Part shown: positions 6,489-15,977 of the stretch, in pieces | Layout of the letters: every line of letters starts with the position of its first letter | Position numbering within the stretch: position 1 is the stretch's first letter | Assembly (NCBI GenBank): GCA_018970465.1 | Contig: JAGWWI010000005.1 | Location: 1-45,504 of the forward strand | Length of the DNA stretch: 45,504 nucleotides | Reading direction: 5' to 3' | Origin: Patescibacteria group bacterium | GTDB taxonomy: Bacteria > Patescibacteriota > Minisyncoccia > Phycocordibacterales > Phycocordibacteraceae | Translations under genes and position numbers: made by a program | The notes under the pieces: generated by a model | What the model was told of the DNA's origin: nothing | Seen by the model: the letters and a program-made list of their open reading frames with translations, nothing else | Database searches by the model: none

Positions 6489-6521
6489 GAAACCGCCGCG
6501 GCCTTTGGCCGCGGCGGTTTC
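6489..6521 (+). terminator. Array-terminating hairpin (possibly bidirectional)
   Basis: GAAACCGCCGCGGCC-ttt-GGCCGCGGCGGTTTC, perfect 15-bp stem. Confidence 0.7.
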
Positions 6522-6539
6522 TGCATCTATTCGCCTACG

Positions 6540-7490
6540 CTATTCTACCGTGATCGTCGCGCTTGCGGAGTCGCCCGCCGCCGCGCCCGTGAACGTGTAG
6601 GTGTAGGTGCCGGGCGTCGTCGGGAGCGACAAGGAGCCCGTCGAGAAGTTGCCGCCGCCGTCGGCGTGCGCCGAAGCGACCTGCTGCCCGTCGAGCATTA
6701 CCGAGACCTGCTCCTCGTGGCCGAAGTTATGCCCGCCGAAGTCGATCGACCCGCCCGCCGAGAAGGTCCCGCCGTTCTGGTCGATCATCGCTGCCTCCTG
6801 CGGCGAACCGCTGCCGGTCGTCGTCGAGCCCGGGCCGAGGAGTTCGTTGATGAGCCCCTGCAGCACGCCCGCGAACGAGGGATAGGTATTCGCGAGGCTT
6901 TGGAGCTGCGCGACCAGATTGTCGAGATCAGAAGGGGGCGTCGTCGTGCCGGTGCCCGAGCCGGTCGAGGTCGCCGTCGTCGTGCCCGTCCCGCCCGCCG
7001 CTGCTATGGTGAAGCTCGCGAAGGGGGAGCCGGCGAGACCCGGGAAGACGACGCGATAGCCGCCTGCCGCGACGGGCGAACTCGAGGCGTCCGTCGTGCT
7101 CCCGTCCCACATATCGGCGAAGAAGGTTGTCGAGGACGCGTTCTCGTCAAGCGTCCCGGCTGCGGGCGTGAATACCGGCGTCCCGGAGGCGTCCGTGATC
7201 TGCCACGGGTGCGTCCCCGCCATCGTCAGCGGCGTCCCCGTCGCGTCGGTGAGGCAGAAGGATACTGCCATGCCCTCGGTATAGTCGGACATGTCGGTCG
7301 CGACGGCGTAGCCGCCGCTTGAAGACGCCGTCTCCATGCTTGGGCAATAGGCCGGAGCCGTAGATGAAGCCGAACTTGAACTTGTCGTTGTTGCCGTATC
7401 TGCGGCCGCGATTGGCACTGCACTGCTTAGGGTAAAGAGTGCCGCTGCGGCGAGCGCGCCGAGACCCGAGACTACTTGTTTCGTGGTCAT
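6540..7490 (-). CDS. Secreted/surface hypothetical protein with Ig-like C-terminal domain
   Basis: Signal peptide MTTKQVVSGLGALAAAALFTLSSAVPIAAADT; Ser/Thr/Gly-rich linker; C-terminal GGHNFGHEEQVSVMLDGQQ...TYTYTFTGAAAGDSASATITVE. Confidence 0.65.
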   Translation of the reverse strand: MTTKQVVSGLGALAAAALFTLSSAVPIAAADTATTTSSSSASSTAPAYCPSMETASSSGGYAVATDMSDYTEGMAVSFCLTDATGTPLTMAGTHPWQITDASGTPVFTPAAGTLDENASSTTFFADMWDGSTTDASSSPVAAGGYRVVFPGLAGSPFASFTIAAAGGTGTTTATSTGSGTGTTTPPSDLDNLVAQLQSLANTYPSFAGVLQGLINELLGPGSTTTGSGSPQEAAMIDQNGGTFSAGGSIDFGGHNFGHEEQVSVMLDGQQVASAHADGGGNFSTGSLSLPTTPGTYTYTFTGAAAGDSASATITVE

Positions 7491-7624
7491 CGCCCGCCAC
7501 TCTACCGGCCGGCCGATTAACGGCAGGTGAATTGGTGAAGGACGATAGAGAATAGGGGGTAATTTTTGAATGAGCACGCTCGTTAGCGCTAAGTGGCACT
7601 AGGCCAAATGCTAGGATATATGAA

Positions 7625-8293
7625 GTGGCGCTTATAGCTTCGCTCAATTTCCCAAAGAAAAGCCACCGAAAGGAAGTACGGCTACCCCAACCATCCGCCC
7701 GGCTTGCAGAATTCATCGGTATCATGATGGGGGATGGAGGCATAAATAATTCATGGCAGGCAACCATTACGATAAATGCGATTGCCGACGCGGCGTATGC
7801 AGCGTACATCCACGCGCTGTGCCTAGAGCTTTTCGGCATCGCGCCCGCCATGCGTAAGCGCAAGGGGCGCCAAGCGCTCGTCCTTTCTCTGGCCAGCACG
7901 ACGGTGGTAGATTTCCTGGTCTCCAAGGGCCTTTGTCGTGGCAACAAACTCGCCCAGGGCCTCGCTATGCCCGGGTGGATCCTTGCAGACCCCATACTCC
8001 AGAGAGCGTGTGTGCGGGGGTTGGTCGATACTGATGGATGCCTGTTCATTCACAGACATGCCGTGCGCGGGAAAATGTATAGGAATCTCGGCCTCTGTTA
8101 TTCGAGCGCATCACCGACGCTTTTACAACAAGTCGCCAGCGCGTTTGAAAAAAATGGCATTGTGGCGCATATTGATAAAAGATGCCGGAATATCTATCTC
8201 TATAGGCAAGCGGCCGTCGCAGCATACTTAGAGATATTTGGGACATCGAACGACCGTATCTCGGGTGTGTATAAAAAATGGAGAGGTGGCTGA
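7625..8293 (+). CDS. LAGLIDADG-type homing endonuclease-like protein
   Basis: LAEFIGIMMGDGGI and ACVRGLVDTDGCLFI motifs; GTG start, stop lies inside the tRNA-Ser gene. Confidence 0.8.
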   Translation: MALIASLNFPKKSHRKEVRLPQPSARLAEFIGIMMGDGGINNSWQATITINAIADAAYAAYIHALCLELFGIAPAMRKRKGRQALVLSLASTTVVDFLVSKGLCRGNKLAQGLAMPGWILADPILQRACVRGLVDTDGCLFIHRHAVRGKMYRNLGLCYSSASPTLLQQVASAFEKNGIVAHIDKRCRNIYLYRQAAVAAYLEIFGTSNDRISGVYKKWRGG

Positions 8294-8366
8294 GTGGTCG
8301 AAAGCACCGCCTTGGAAAGGCGGCAGGCGGGAAACTGTCTCGCGGGTTCGAATCCCGCCCTCTCCG
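8280..8366 (+). tRNA. tRNA-Ser(GGA)
   Basis: ggagaggtggctgagtggtcgaaagcaccgccttggaaaggcggcaggcgggaaactgtctcgcgggttcgaatcccgccctctccg; long variable arm; anticodon GGA. Confidence 0.95.
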
Positions 8367-8404
8367 CACATTGCGCTCTTGGGCTATTTCGTATACTTAG
8401 GCGG

Positions 8405-8872
8405 ATGGATGAACGACGGCTTATCGGGCTCTCGGTAGTCACGGCTCTGGTCATGCTCGGCGGAATCTGGCTCTATCGGACATCGCCGCACGCGCAAGGC
8501 GCGGTCGAGTTTGGCGGTGTGTCCTTGAGGCTCGACTATGCGACAACGGAGCCCGAGCGGGAGCTGGGTCTCGGCGGGCGGGCAGATGTCCCAGAAGGCT
8601 ACGGCATGCTGTTCGTCTTCCCGCAGGACGGCTCCTACGGCTTCTGGATGAAGGGCACGCAGGTGCCGCTCGACATCTTCTGGCTCGACGACGAAGGGCG
8701 CGTCGTCTCGGTCGCTGCAGACGTCGCGACCTCGACATTCCCCAACGTCTTTTATCCCGCGGCGCCGGCGCGCTATGTCCTAGAGACCGCCGCCGGCTTC
8801 GCTCGCGCGCACGCGGTCGCGACCGGGACGCCCCTCGACTTCGCTCGGGGCGCGCTGCCGACGGCGCAATGA
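8405..8872 (+). CDS. DUF192 family protein
   Basis: GVSLRLDYATTEPERELGLGGRADVPEGYGMLFVFPQDGSYGFWMKGTQVPLDIFWLD. Confidence 0.85.
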   Translation: MDERRLIGLSVVTALVMLGGIWLYRTSPHAQGAVEFGGVSLRLDYATTEPERELGLGGRADVPEGYGMLFVFPQDGSYGFWMKGTQVPLDIFWLDDEGRVVSVAADVATSTFPNVFYPAAPARYVLETAAGFARAHAVATGTPLDFARGALPTAQ

Positions 8873-9029
8873 TTTCCGAAATACTTTCGGGAGAACGCAA
8901 TTCATTTTAGTTTTCCACACCTCGGCGCCGCGGGCGCTTCATCGGCGCGCGCGCCGCGCGGTGTAGACTAGGGGTAACGCACGTCGCCTTGTGCGCATTT
9001 ATCCAGGTGCGATAAGGTCCGCCACGCCT

Positions 9030-11426
9030 ATGCCCAAAGTGATGAAAGCTCCCGTCCGCGCCAAGTCCGCTCCCGCGAAGCGGCCGCTCGCTGCGCCCGC
9101 TGCCGCGAAGAAGGCAGAGCCGCCCGCTTCGGCCGAGACCCTGCGCTACCGCGCGACCGTCCCGCAGATCGAGAAGCGCGACGGGCGGCTCGCGCCCTTC
9201 GACTTCGACAAGATCGTCGCCGCGATCGAGAAGGCGATGGCCGCCGCAGACAATGGCACCAAAGAGGACGCCATCCTCGTCGCGCACCAGGTCGCGGGCG
9301 AACTCTCGCGCTTCGCGAAGAAGTACAAGACCTTCCTCCCGACCGTCGAGGGCATCCAGGATTCCGTCGAGAAGCACCTCATTATTAATGACTACGTCGC
9401 GGCGGCGAAGGCCTACATCCTCTACCGCGACAAGCGGGCGCAGCTGCGCTCCACCCGCGTCGAGGTGCCCGAGCACGTCCGCAAGCTCGCGGAGGAGAGC
9501 AAGAAGTACTTCCTCGGGAACGAGCTCGGCGAGTTCGTCTACCTGCGCACCTACGCCAAGTGGATCCCCGCGGAAGGGCGGCGCGAGACGTGGATCGAGA
9601 CGGTAGATCGCTACATGGGCTTCATGCGCGAGAACCTGGGCGATAAGCTTACGGAGAAGGAGTACGCAGAGCTCCGCGAGGCGATCCTTCGGCAGCAGGT
9701 GATGCCCTCGATGCGCCTCATGCAGTTCGCGGGCGACGCGGCCAGGAAGTCGAACGTCTGCGCCTACAACTGCTCCTACATCGCGCCCGCGAAGCTCGAA
9801 GACTTCGCCGAGATCATGTACATCTCGATGTGCGGCACCGGCATCGGCTACTCCGTCGAGAGCGCGAACGTCGAGCAGCTCCCGCAGATCAAGGGCCAGA
9901 CAGGCGAGCACCTCGGCACGCATGTCGTCGCGGACAGCAAGGAGGGCTGGTGCGACGCGTTGACCCTCGGGCTCCGCGCTTGGTACGGCGGCAAGGATGT
10001 GAGCTTCGACCTCTCGCAGATCCGCCCCGCGGGCGCGCGCTTGAAGACGATGGGCGGCAAGGCCTCGGGCCCCGAGCCCCTGCGCTCGCTGCTCTCCTTC
10101 GCACGCGAGCGGATCATGGCGCGGCCGGGGCGGCGGCTCCGCACGATCGACGTGCACGACATCATCTGCAAGATCGGCGAGTGCGTGGTCGCGGGCGGCG
10201 TGCGCCGTTCGGCGATGATCTCCCTCTCCGATCTCGACGACGAGCTCCTCCGCGACGCCAAGAAGGGCCAGTTCTTCCTCTCCGACCCGCATCGCTCGAT
10301 CGCGAACAACTCCGCGGTCTATATGGAGAAGCCGACCAACGAGGAGTTCATGGACGAGTGGGTCGCGCTCATGAAGAGCCGCTCGGGCGAGCGCGGCATC
10401 TTCAACCGCGGCGGGCTCATGACGCAGCTCCCGGAGCGCCGGCGGAAGGTCTGGGAGGCGACCGGCTACATCGAGAACGGCCGGGTGGCGGGCCCTGCGG
10501 GTACGAACCCGTGCGGCGAGATCGTCCTCAAGTCGAAGCAGTTCTGCAACCTGACGGAGGTCATCGCGCGCCACGACGACACCCGGGAGAGCCTCGTCCG
10601 CAAAGCGCGCCTCGCGACCATCCTCGGCACCTACCAGTCCACCCTGACCGCGCTCCCGTACCTCTCGAAGGAGTGGCAGGAAAACTGCGAGACGGAGCGC
10701 CTCCTCGGCGTCTCGGTGACGGGGCAGTGGGACTCGAAGGCCGCGCGCGACGCGGGGAATCTTGCGGCGATGCGCGCCGAGACGGTGAAGGTCAACAAGA
10801 AGTACGCGGAGCGCTTCGGCGTGAACCAGTCGACCGCGATCACCTGCGTGAAGCCATCGGGCACGGTCTCGAAGACGCTGAACGTCGCGAGCGGCATGCA
10901 CGCGCGCCACGCGCCCTACTACATCCAGCGCATCCGCATCAGCGCGACCGACTCCCTCTTCAAGCTCATGCGCGAATCGGGTGTGCCGTATCACCCCGAA
11001 GTTGGGCAGCAGGAGGAGACGGCGAATACCTTCGTGCTCGAGTTCCCGATGAAGGCGCCTGACGGCGCGATCTGCAAGGACGACATCTCTGCATTGGACC
11101 AGCTCGAGCACTGGAAGACGGTCAAGGAGCACTACACCGAGCACAACCCCTCCGTCACCATCTCGGTGGGCGACGACGAGTGGATCGCGGTCGCCAACTG
11201 GGTCTATGCGAACTGGGGCATCGTGGGCGGCCTCTCCTTCCTCCCGCGCTCCTCGCACGTATATCGCCTCGCGCCGATGGAGGAGGTGACGAAGGAGCGC
11301 TACGAGGAGCTCGCGCGCACCTTCCCCAAGATCGACTACGCGCGGCTCCTGCAGTACGAGCGCACGGACGAGACCGAGCAGAAGCGCGAGCTCGCCTGCG
11401 CCGGCGGCACCTGCGAGATCGAGTAG
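9030..11426 (+). CDS. nrdJ: Adenosylcobalamin-dependent (class II) ribonucleotide reductase
   Basis: N-terminal ATP-cone, NVCAYNCSYIAP...MCGTGIGYSVE, GTNPCGEIVL, C-terminal CAGGTCEIE. Confidence 0.9.
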   Translation: MPKVMKAPVRAKSAPAKRPLAAPAAAKKAEPPASAETLRYRATVPQIEKRDGRLAPFDFDKIVAAIEKAMAAADNGTKEDAILVAHQVAGELSRFAKKYKTFLPTVEGIQDSVEKHLIINDYVAAAKAYILYRDKRAQLRSTRVEVPEHVRKLAEESKKYFLGNELGEFVYLRTYAKWIPAEGRRETWIETVDRYMGFMRENLGDKLTEKEYAELREAILRQQVMPSMRLMQFAGDAARKSNVCAYNCSYIAPAKLEDFAEIMYISMCGTGIGYSVESANVEQLPQIKGQTGEHLGTHVVADSKEGWCDALTLGLRAWYGGKDVSFDLSQIRPAGARLKTMGGKASGPEPLRSLLSFARERIMARPGRRLRTIDVHDIICKIGECVVAGGVRRSAMISLSDLDDELLRDAKKGQFFLSDPHRSIANNSAVYMEKPTNEEFMDEWVALMKSRSGERGIFNRGGLMTQLPERRRKVWEATGYIENGRVAGPAGTNPCGEIVLKSKQFCNLTEVIARHDDTRESLVRKARLATILGTYQSTLTALPYLSKEWQENCETERLLGVSVTGQWDSKAARDAGNLAAMRAETVKVNKKYAERFGVNQSTAITCVKPSGTVSKTLNVASGMHARHAPYYIQRIRISATDSLFKLMRESGVPYHPEVGQQEETANTFVLEFPMKAPDGAICKDDISALDQLEHWKTVKEHYTEHNPSVTISVGDDEWIAVANWVYANWGIVGGLSFLPRSSHVYRLAPMEEVTKERYEELARTFPKIDYARLLQYERTDETEQKRELACAGGTCEIE

Positions 11427-11437
11427 CTCTGGGCGCA

Positions 11438-11474
11438 CATCAAGAACCCCCGCGTGAGCGGGGGTTCTTGATTT
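11438..11474 (+). terminator. Rho-independent terminator after nrdJ
   Basis: CAAGAACCCCCGC-gtga-GCGGGGGTTCTTG followed by attttg. Confidence 0.85.
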
Positions 11475-11478
11475 TGGT

Positions 11479-11757
11479 GGCTCTGGCCGATAAGCCGGAT
11501 TCTGTCGTGGGCGATCATTTATCTGGTCCCGCGCTCGCGCGCGGGATCGAGCGGCACTCTCCGCTTGCGCGGAGCACGGCCTTGCATGCGGGTAAGGATT
11601 TTGCCGTTTCACCTCGCCCGAAGGCGAGCTCGTCTCTGTTCGCACCTCTATCGTTACCGACGGCAGGCGTTACCTGCTACCGTTCTCCTCCGAAGAGGGC
11701 ATGTCCGGACTTTCCTCCCTCCGGCCGAAACCGGAGGGCGATCGCCTAGCCAGGGCC
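11479..11757 (-). ncRNA. rnpB: RNase P RNA (bacterial class A)
   Basis: Reverse strand has GGAGGGAGGAAAGTCCGGACATGCCCT at the 5' side and CCACGACAGAATCCGGCTTATCGGCC at the 3' side. Confidence 0.93.
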
Positions 11758-11874
11758 GTTCGCATCATACCACACATTCCGCTCCGCGTAAGGTGTGGAG
11801 AAGCGCGAGCGGGCGCTCAAACGGGCGCTATAGTGCAAGAGTTCGCTCATTATCAGATTAACGAGACATAAGAA

Positions 11875-14286
11875 ATGCCTCCGCAATCATCTGCGGCTCG
11901 GCGCTTCTCCCTAGAATGGGCGAGCGTCTGGGCCTTGTGCGCAACCATTATCATCGCAGCGGTCCTCATCATCCCCGCTGTCGCATTCCCCACGCTACCG
12001 ACCAAGAGCTTCTTGCTTGCCGCGGGCGTGCTCGTGACGCTTGCTGTCTGGATCCTCGCGCGCTTGTCGCGGGGGAACATCATCTTCCCGCCCGCGCTCC
12101 TCTTGGCCGCGCTCTGGCTCCCGGCGCTCGCGTACCTGCTCTCGGCCGTCTTCGCCGGCGGCTCGTTCGCGAATGCCACATGGGGCACCGCGCTCGACGA
12201 GGATACGCTCGGGTTCATCGCGATGCTCGCGGCGCTCGGGACGCTCGCGGCGCTCGTCGTGCGGCGGAATGACCACTATCAGGCGTTCTTGCGCGTCTTT
12301 GCGCTCGCCGCGGGCGCGCTCGTCGCGCTCTCGGCGCTCCTGCTCCTGCTTGGCGAGATCGCGCCGTCGCTCGTCTCGCCCTCCTTGACGCTCCTCGGCT
12401 CCGGCAAGGATCTCGCGGTCGTCCTGGGGCTCATCGTGATCTCCGTCCTCCTCGCGCTCCGCTTCCTCGCTCTTACCGCGCGCGCGCGCCAGTACCTCTT
12501 CGCGACGGGCGGCGCAGCGCTTGTCCTCGCAGTCGTCTTCAACATCCAGCTCGTGCTCATCCTCGTCGCGCTCGTCGCGCTCGGGCTCTTCGTCGAGGCG
12601 ATCATGGCGCGCCGGCCAGGCTCCTTCGCTGAGGGCGATCTCGATGAGGTCGCGAGCGTGACCGAGTCCGCCGTTGCGGAGGCGCCCGAGCATGGGCGTT
12701 CCTTCCTCGCGCCCTTGGTGGTGCTCGTCGTTGCGCTCTTCTTCATTATCGGCGGGAATCTGGGAAGCGCGCTCGCAGGCGCCCTCCACACGGGCGGGCT
12801 CGACGTGCGCCCCTCCTGGCAGGCGACGCTTGGCGTCGGCCGGCAGGTCTGGAGCGCGTCGCCCATCTTCGGCTCGGGGCCCGACACCTTCGGCGCCGCC
12901 TGGCTCAAGGGGCGCGGCGCCTCGCTTAACGCGACGCCGTTCTGGAACGTGAACTTCACCTCCGGCATCGGCTTCATCCCGACCTCGGCGGTGACGACCG
13001 GGCTCGCGGGCGCCTTGGCCTGGCTCGCGCTCATCGCGCTCTTCCTTGTCTACGGCATCCGCACGCTCGTCGCGCGGGCGCCCGAGGACCCGACCGTGCA
13101 GTATGTCGCGATCGCGTCCTTCGTCGGCGGGGCGTATCTCCTCACCTTCGCCTTCCTCAATCTGCCTGGCCCGGTCGTGCTCGGCCTCGCCTTCCTCGCG
13201 CTCGGGCTCTTCGCCTCGGCCGCGCGCTACGCGCGCGGCGCGCGGCAGTGGGGCGTCGTCTTCGCGCGGGCGCCGCGCCTCGGCTTCGTGGTCGTCTTCG
13301 CGCTGACGCTCCTCCTTCTCGGATCGGTCGGCGTCGCGTACGCCCTCGTCGAGCGCTCGCTCGCGGTCTCGGAGCTTGCGCGCGGCAATGCTGCGTATGC
13401 GGCGGGCAATCTCGATGCCGCCGCAAACGACGCTGCTGCCGCGATCTCCTTCGCGCCCCTTGCGGATGCGTACACGCTCCAGGCGCTCGTGGCGAACGCT
13501 AAGCTCGCCGCGATTGTCTCGAGCTCCTCGCCCGCGGCGAACGCGCAGCAGCTCTTCCAGTCGACGATCTCGGCCGGGATCGCCGCCGCGCTCGCAGCGA
13601 CGAAGGCGTCCCCCGCCGACTACCAAGCCTGGATCGCGCTCGGGAATCTCTACGCCGAAGCGGTGCCGCTCGGGGTCTCGGGGGCCTATGCCTCGGCGAA
13701 GGACGCGTACCAGAAGGCAATCGCGCTCTCGCCGACCGATCCGCAGCTCTACTACGCGCTTGCGCAGCTTGACCTCGCGAACAAGGATCTGAAGTCCGCC
13801 GAGACCGACCTCAAACAGGCGATCACCCTGAAGAACGACTACACGAATGCGATCGTGCTCCTCACGCAGGTCCTCGTCGCCGACGGCAACGTCAAGGACG
13901 CGCTCTCGGCGGCGCAGGCGGCAGCCTACTTCACCCCGAACGATCCGAACGTGCTCTTCGAGCTCGGCGTCCTCGAGGCCGCCTCGGGCGACCTTGCGAA
14001 TGCGGCGGCCGCCTTGAATGCTGCGGTCACCGCGGAGCCGACCTTCGCGAACGCGCGCTACTTCCTCGCGGCGGTCCTCGCCGAGGGGAAGCAGTATGCC
14101 GAGGCGAAGGCGCAGCTTGAAGCGATCGCGGGGCTCTCGGCCGATAACGCCGCGGCGGTCGCGAGCGCGATGGCTGCCCTCGACAAGAATCAGAACCCGT
14201 TCCCGGCGAATCTCTTGAAGCTCTCGTCGCCGACTGGCGCCCCAGCAGCCGGGAACGCGGCGACCTCGACCGCAGTAGCTCCCTAA
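11875..14286 (+). CDS. Polytopic membrane protein with C-terminal TPR repeats
   Basis: Many TM segments, then TPR-like AYASAKDAYQKAIALSPTDPQLYYALAQLDLANKDLKSAETDLKQAITLKNDY. Confidence 0.75.
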   Translation: MPPQSSAARRFSLEWASVWALCATIIIAAVLIIPAVAFPTLPTKSFLLAAGVLVTLAVWILARLSRGNIIFPPALLLAALWLPALAYLLSAVFAGGSFANATWGTALDEDTLGFIAMLAALGTLAALVVRRNDHYQAFLRVFALAAGALVALSALLLLLGEIAPSLVSPSLTLLGSGKDLAVVLGLIVISVLLALRFLALTARARQYLFATGGAALVLAVVFNIQLVLILVALVALGLFVEAIMARRPGSFAEGDLDEVASVTESAVAEAPEHGRSFLAPLVVLVVALFFIIGGNLGSALAGALHTGGLDVRPSWQATLGVGRQVWSASPIFGSGPDTFGAAWLKGRGASLNATPFWNVNFTSGIGFIPTSAVTTGLAGALAWLALIALFLVYGIRTLVARAPEDPTVQYVAIASFVGGAYLLTFAFLNLPGPVVLGLAFLALGLFASAARYARGARQWGVVFARAPRLGFVVVFALTLLLLGSVGVAYALVERSLAVSELARGNAAYAAGNLDAAANDAAAAISFAPLADAYTLQALVANAKLAAIVSSSSPAANAQQLFQSTISAGIAAALAATKASPADYQAWIALGNLYAEAVPLGVSGAYASAKDAYQKAIALSPTDPQLYYALAQLDLANKDLKSAETDLKQAITLKNDYTNAIVLLTQVLVADGNVKDALSAAQAAAYFTPNDPNVLFELGVLEAASGDLANAAAALNAAVTAEPTFANARYFLAAVLAEGKQYAEAKAQLEAIAGLSADNAAAVASAMAALDKNQNPFPANLLKLSSPTGAPAAGNAATSTAVAP

Positions 14287-14302
14287 GGGTATCCTAGAGG
14301 GA

Positions 14303-15967
14303 ATGGTCAAGCGCCTCCTCGAACGAATCAGTGCTCCAGTACGCGGCCTGCATCAGGCCGCGTACTTGCTTGCCGGCCTCACGCTCGCGTCGCAGGCCTT
14401 GGCCCTCTTGCGCGACCGCACCTTCGCGCACTTCTTCGGCGCGGGGCACGTCCTCGACCTCTACTACGCCGCCTTCCGCATCCCCGATCTCGTCTTCGCG
14501 CTCGTCTCCTCGCTCGTCTCGGCGTACGTGCTCATCCCCCGCATCACGGGCATCTCGCGGGAGGAGGCGGGCGCGTTCCTCTCCGAGACGGCATCCTTCC
14601 TCCTCATCGCGGGCGGCGCGCTCTGCCTTCTCCTCGCGCTCTTCATGCCAGCGGTGCTCCGGGTCCTCTACCCGCAGTTCGCGGCGGAGCCCGACTACGG
14701 CCCGTTCGTTCTCCTGGCGCGGATTCTCCTCGTGCAGCCCCTCCTCCTCGGCCTCTCGGGCGTCTTGGGGAGCGTGACGCAGGTCGAGCGGCAATTCTTC
14801 CTCTTCGCGCTCGCGCCTGTCGTCTACAATCTCGGGATCATCGCGGGCGCCGTCCTCCTCTATCCGATCTGGGGGCTCCCAGGGATCGGCGCGGGCGTCG
14901 TCCTCGGCGCCGTGCTCTACGTGACGACGAACATCCCGTCGCTCGCGCGCGCGGGCGTCCGCGTGCGCCTCGTCCTCCCGCGCGTCGCAGTGATCCGCTC
15001 CGTCGTCCGCGACTCGGTTCCGCGCTCCTTGGCGCTCGCGATGGACTCCTTCGCGCTTCTCTACCTCACGACCCTTGCCGCCGCGCTTGGCGCCGGCGCG
15101 GTCTCCGTCTTCACCCTCGCGGGGAACTTGGAGAACGTGCCGCTCTCCCTCATCGGCGGGTCCTACGCGGTCGCGGCGTTCCCGGCCCTCTCGCGGCACG
15201 CCGCGAGCGACCGCGAGGCGTTCACGCGCGTCCTCTCGGGGAGCGCGCGGCACATCATCCTCTGGTCGATGCTCGCCTTGGGGCTCGTCATCGTATTGCG
15301 CGCCTATATCGTCCGCGCCGTTCTCGGGACGGGCGCCTTCGGGTGGGACGCGACGCGGCTCACGGCCGCCTTGCTCGCGATATTCGTCGCGGGCCTTGTC
15401 GCGCAGGGCCTCGTGCTCCTCTTCTCGCGCGCGCTCTACGCGGTGAAGCAGTCGTGGCGCCCGTTCCTCTATCAGCTCGGGGGCGCGTTGTTCGCGAGCG
15501 CGATCGGGCTCGCCTTCGTCGCGGCGGGCCCCGGGGGAGTCGTCGCTCTGTGGCTCGAACGTCTCCTCCGGGTCGATGCTGTCCCGGGCGGGCTCGTCCT
15601 CTCGCTCGCGTTCGCTTCGACCGTGGGCGAGTTCTTCCTCGCGGCGGCGTCCCTCGCCGCGCTCCGGAGCGCGGCGCCGGGTCTCGCATCGAGCCTCGCG
15701 CGGCCCCTTCTCGAGGGCGTCGTCGCGGCGCTCGCGGCCGGGGCGGCGGCCTACGCGGTCCTCGCCGGCCTCGGCTCGCTCGAGTCTCTGACGAAGACCG
15801 CGATCGTATTCGCGCACGGCGCTGCAGCGGGTGCGGCCGGGCTCCTTGCCGGAGTGCTCGTCCTCCTCGCGCTCCGCAACCAGGAGCTCCTCGACATCCT
15901 CGGATCGCTCCGCCGCAGGGCGCCTATCCGTGCGGTGCTGCCGCCCTCGGGCGAAGAGCCAACCTGA
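14303..15967 (+). CDS. murJ: MurJ/MviN family lipid II flippase
   Basis: LAGLTLASQALALLRDRTFAHFFGAGHVLDLYYAAFRIPDLVFALVSSLVSAYVLIP. Confidence 0.88.
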   Translation: MVKRLLERISAPVRGLHQAAYLLAGLTLASQALALLRDRTFAHFFGAGHVLDLYYAAFRIPDLVFALVSSLVSAYVLIPRITGISREEAGAFLSETASFLLIAGGALCLLLALFMPAVLRVLYPQFAAEPDYGPFVLLARILLVQPLLLGLSGVLGSVTQVERQFFLFALAPVVYNLGIIAGAVLLYPIWGLPGIGAGVVLGAVLYVTTNIPSLARAGVRVRLVLPRVAVIRSVVRDSVPRSLALAMDSFALLYLTTLAAALGAGAVSVFTLAGNLENVPLSLIGGSYAVAAFPALSRHAASDREAFTRVLSGSARHIILWSMLALGLVIVLRAYIVRAVLGTGAFGWDATRLTAALLAIFVAGLVAQGLVLLFSRALYAVKQSWRPFLYQLGGALFASAIGLAFVAAGPGGVVALWLERLLRVDAVPGGLVLSLAFASTVGEFFLAAASLAALRSAAPGLASSLARPLLEGVVAALAAGAAAYAVLAGLGSLESLTKTAIVFAHGAAAGAAGLLAGVLVLLALRNQELLDILGSLRRRAPIRAVLPPSGEEPT

Positions 15968-15977
15968 GGCGTAGCAT

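Noticed and set aside
8907-11645. 912-aa minus-strand ORF opposite the ribonucleotide reductase
   Set aside because: Low-complexity Arg/Leu/Glu composition antisense to a clear nrdJ; a GC-driven shadow ORF. The same applies to 11995-14310, 14294-16009, 42121-43323 and 43602-45257 on the minus strand.
11486-11749. ORFs over the 11.5-11.8 kb region
   Set aside because: The region is explained by RNase P RNA on the minus strand.
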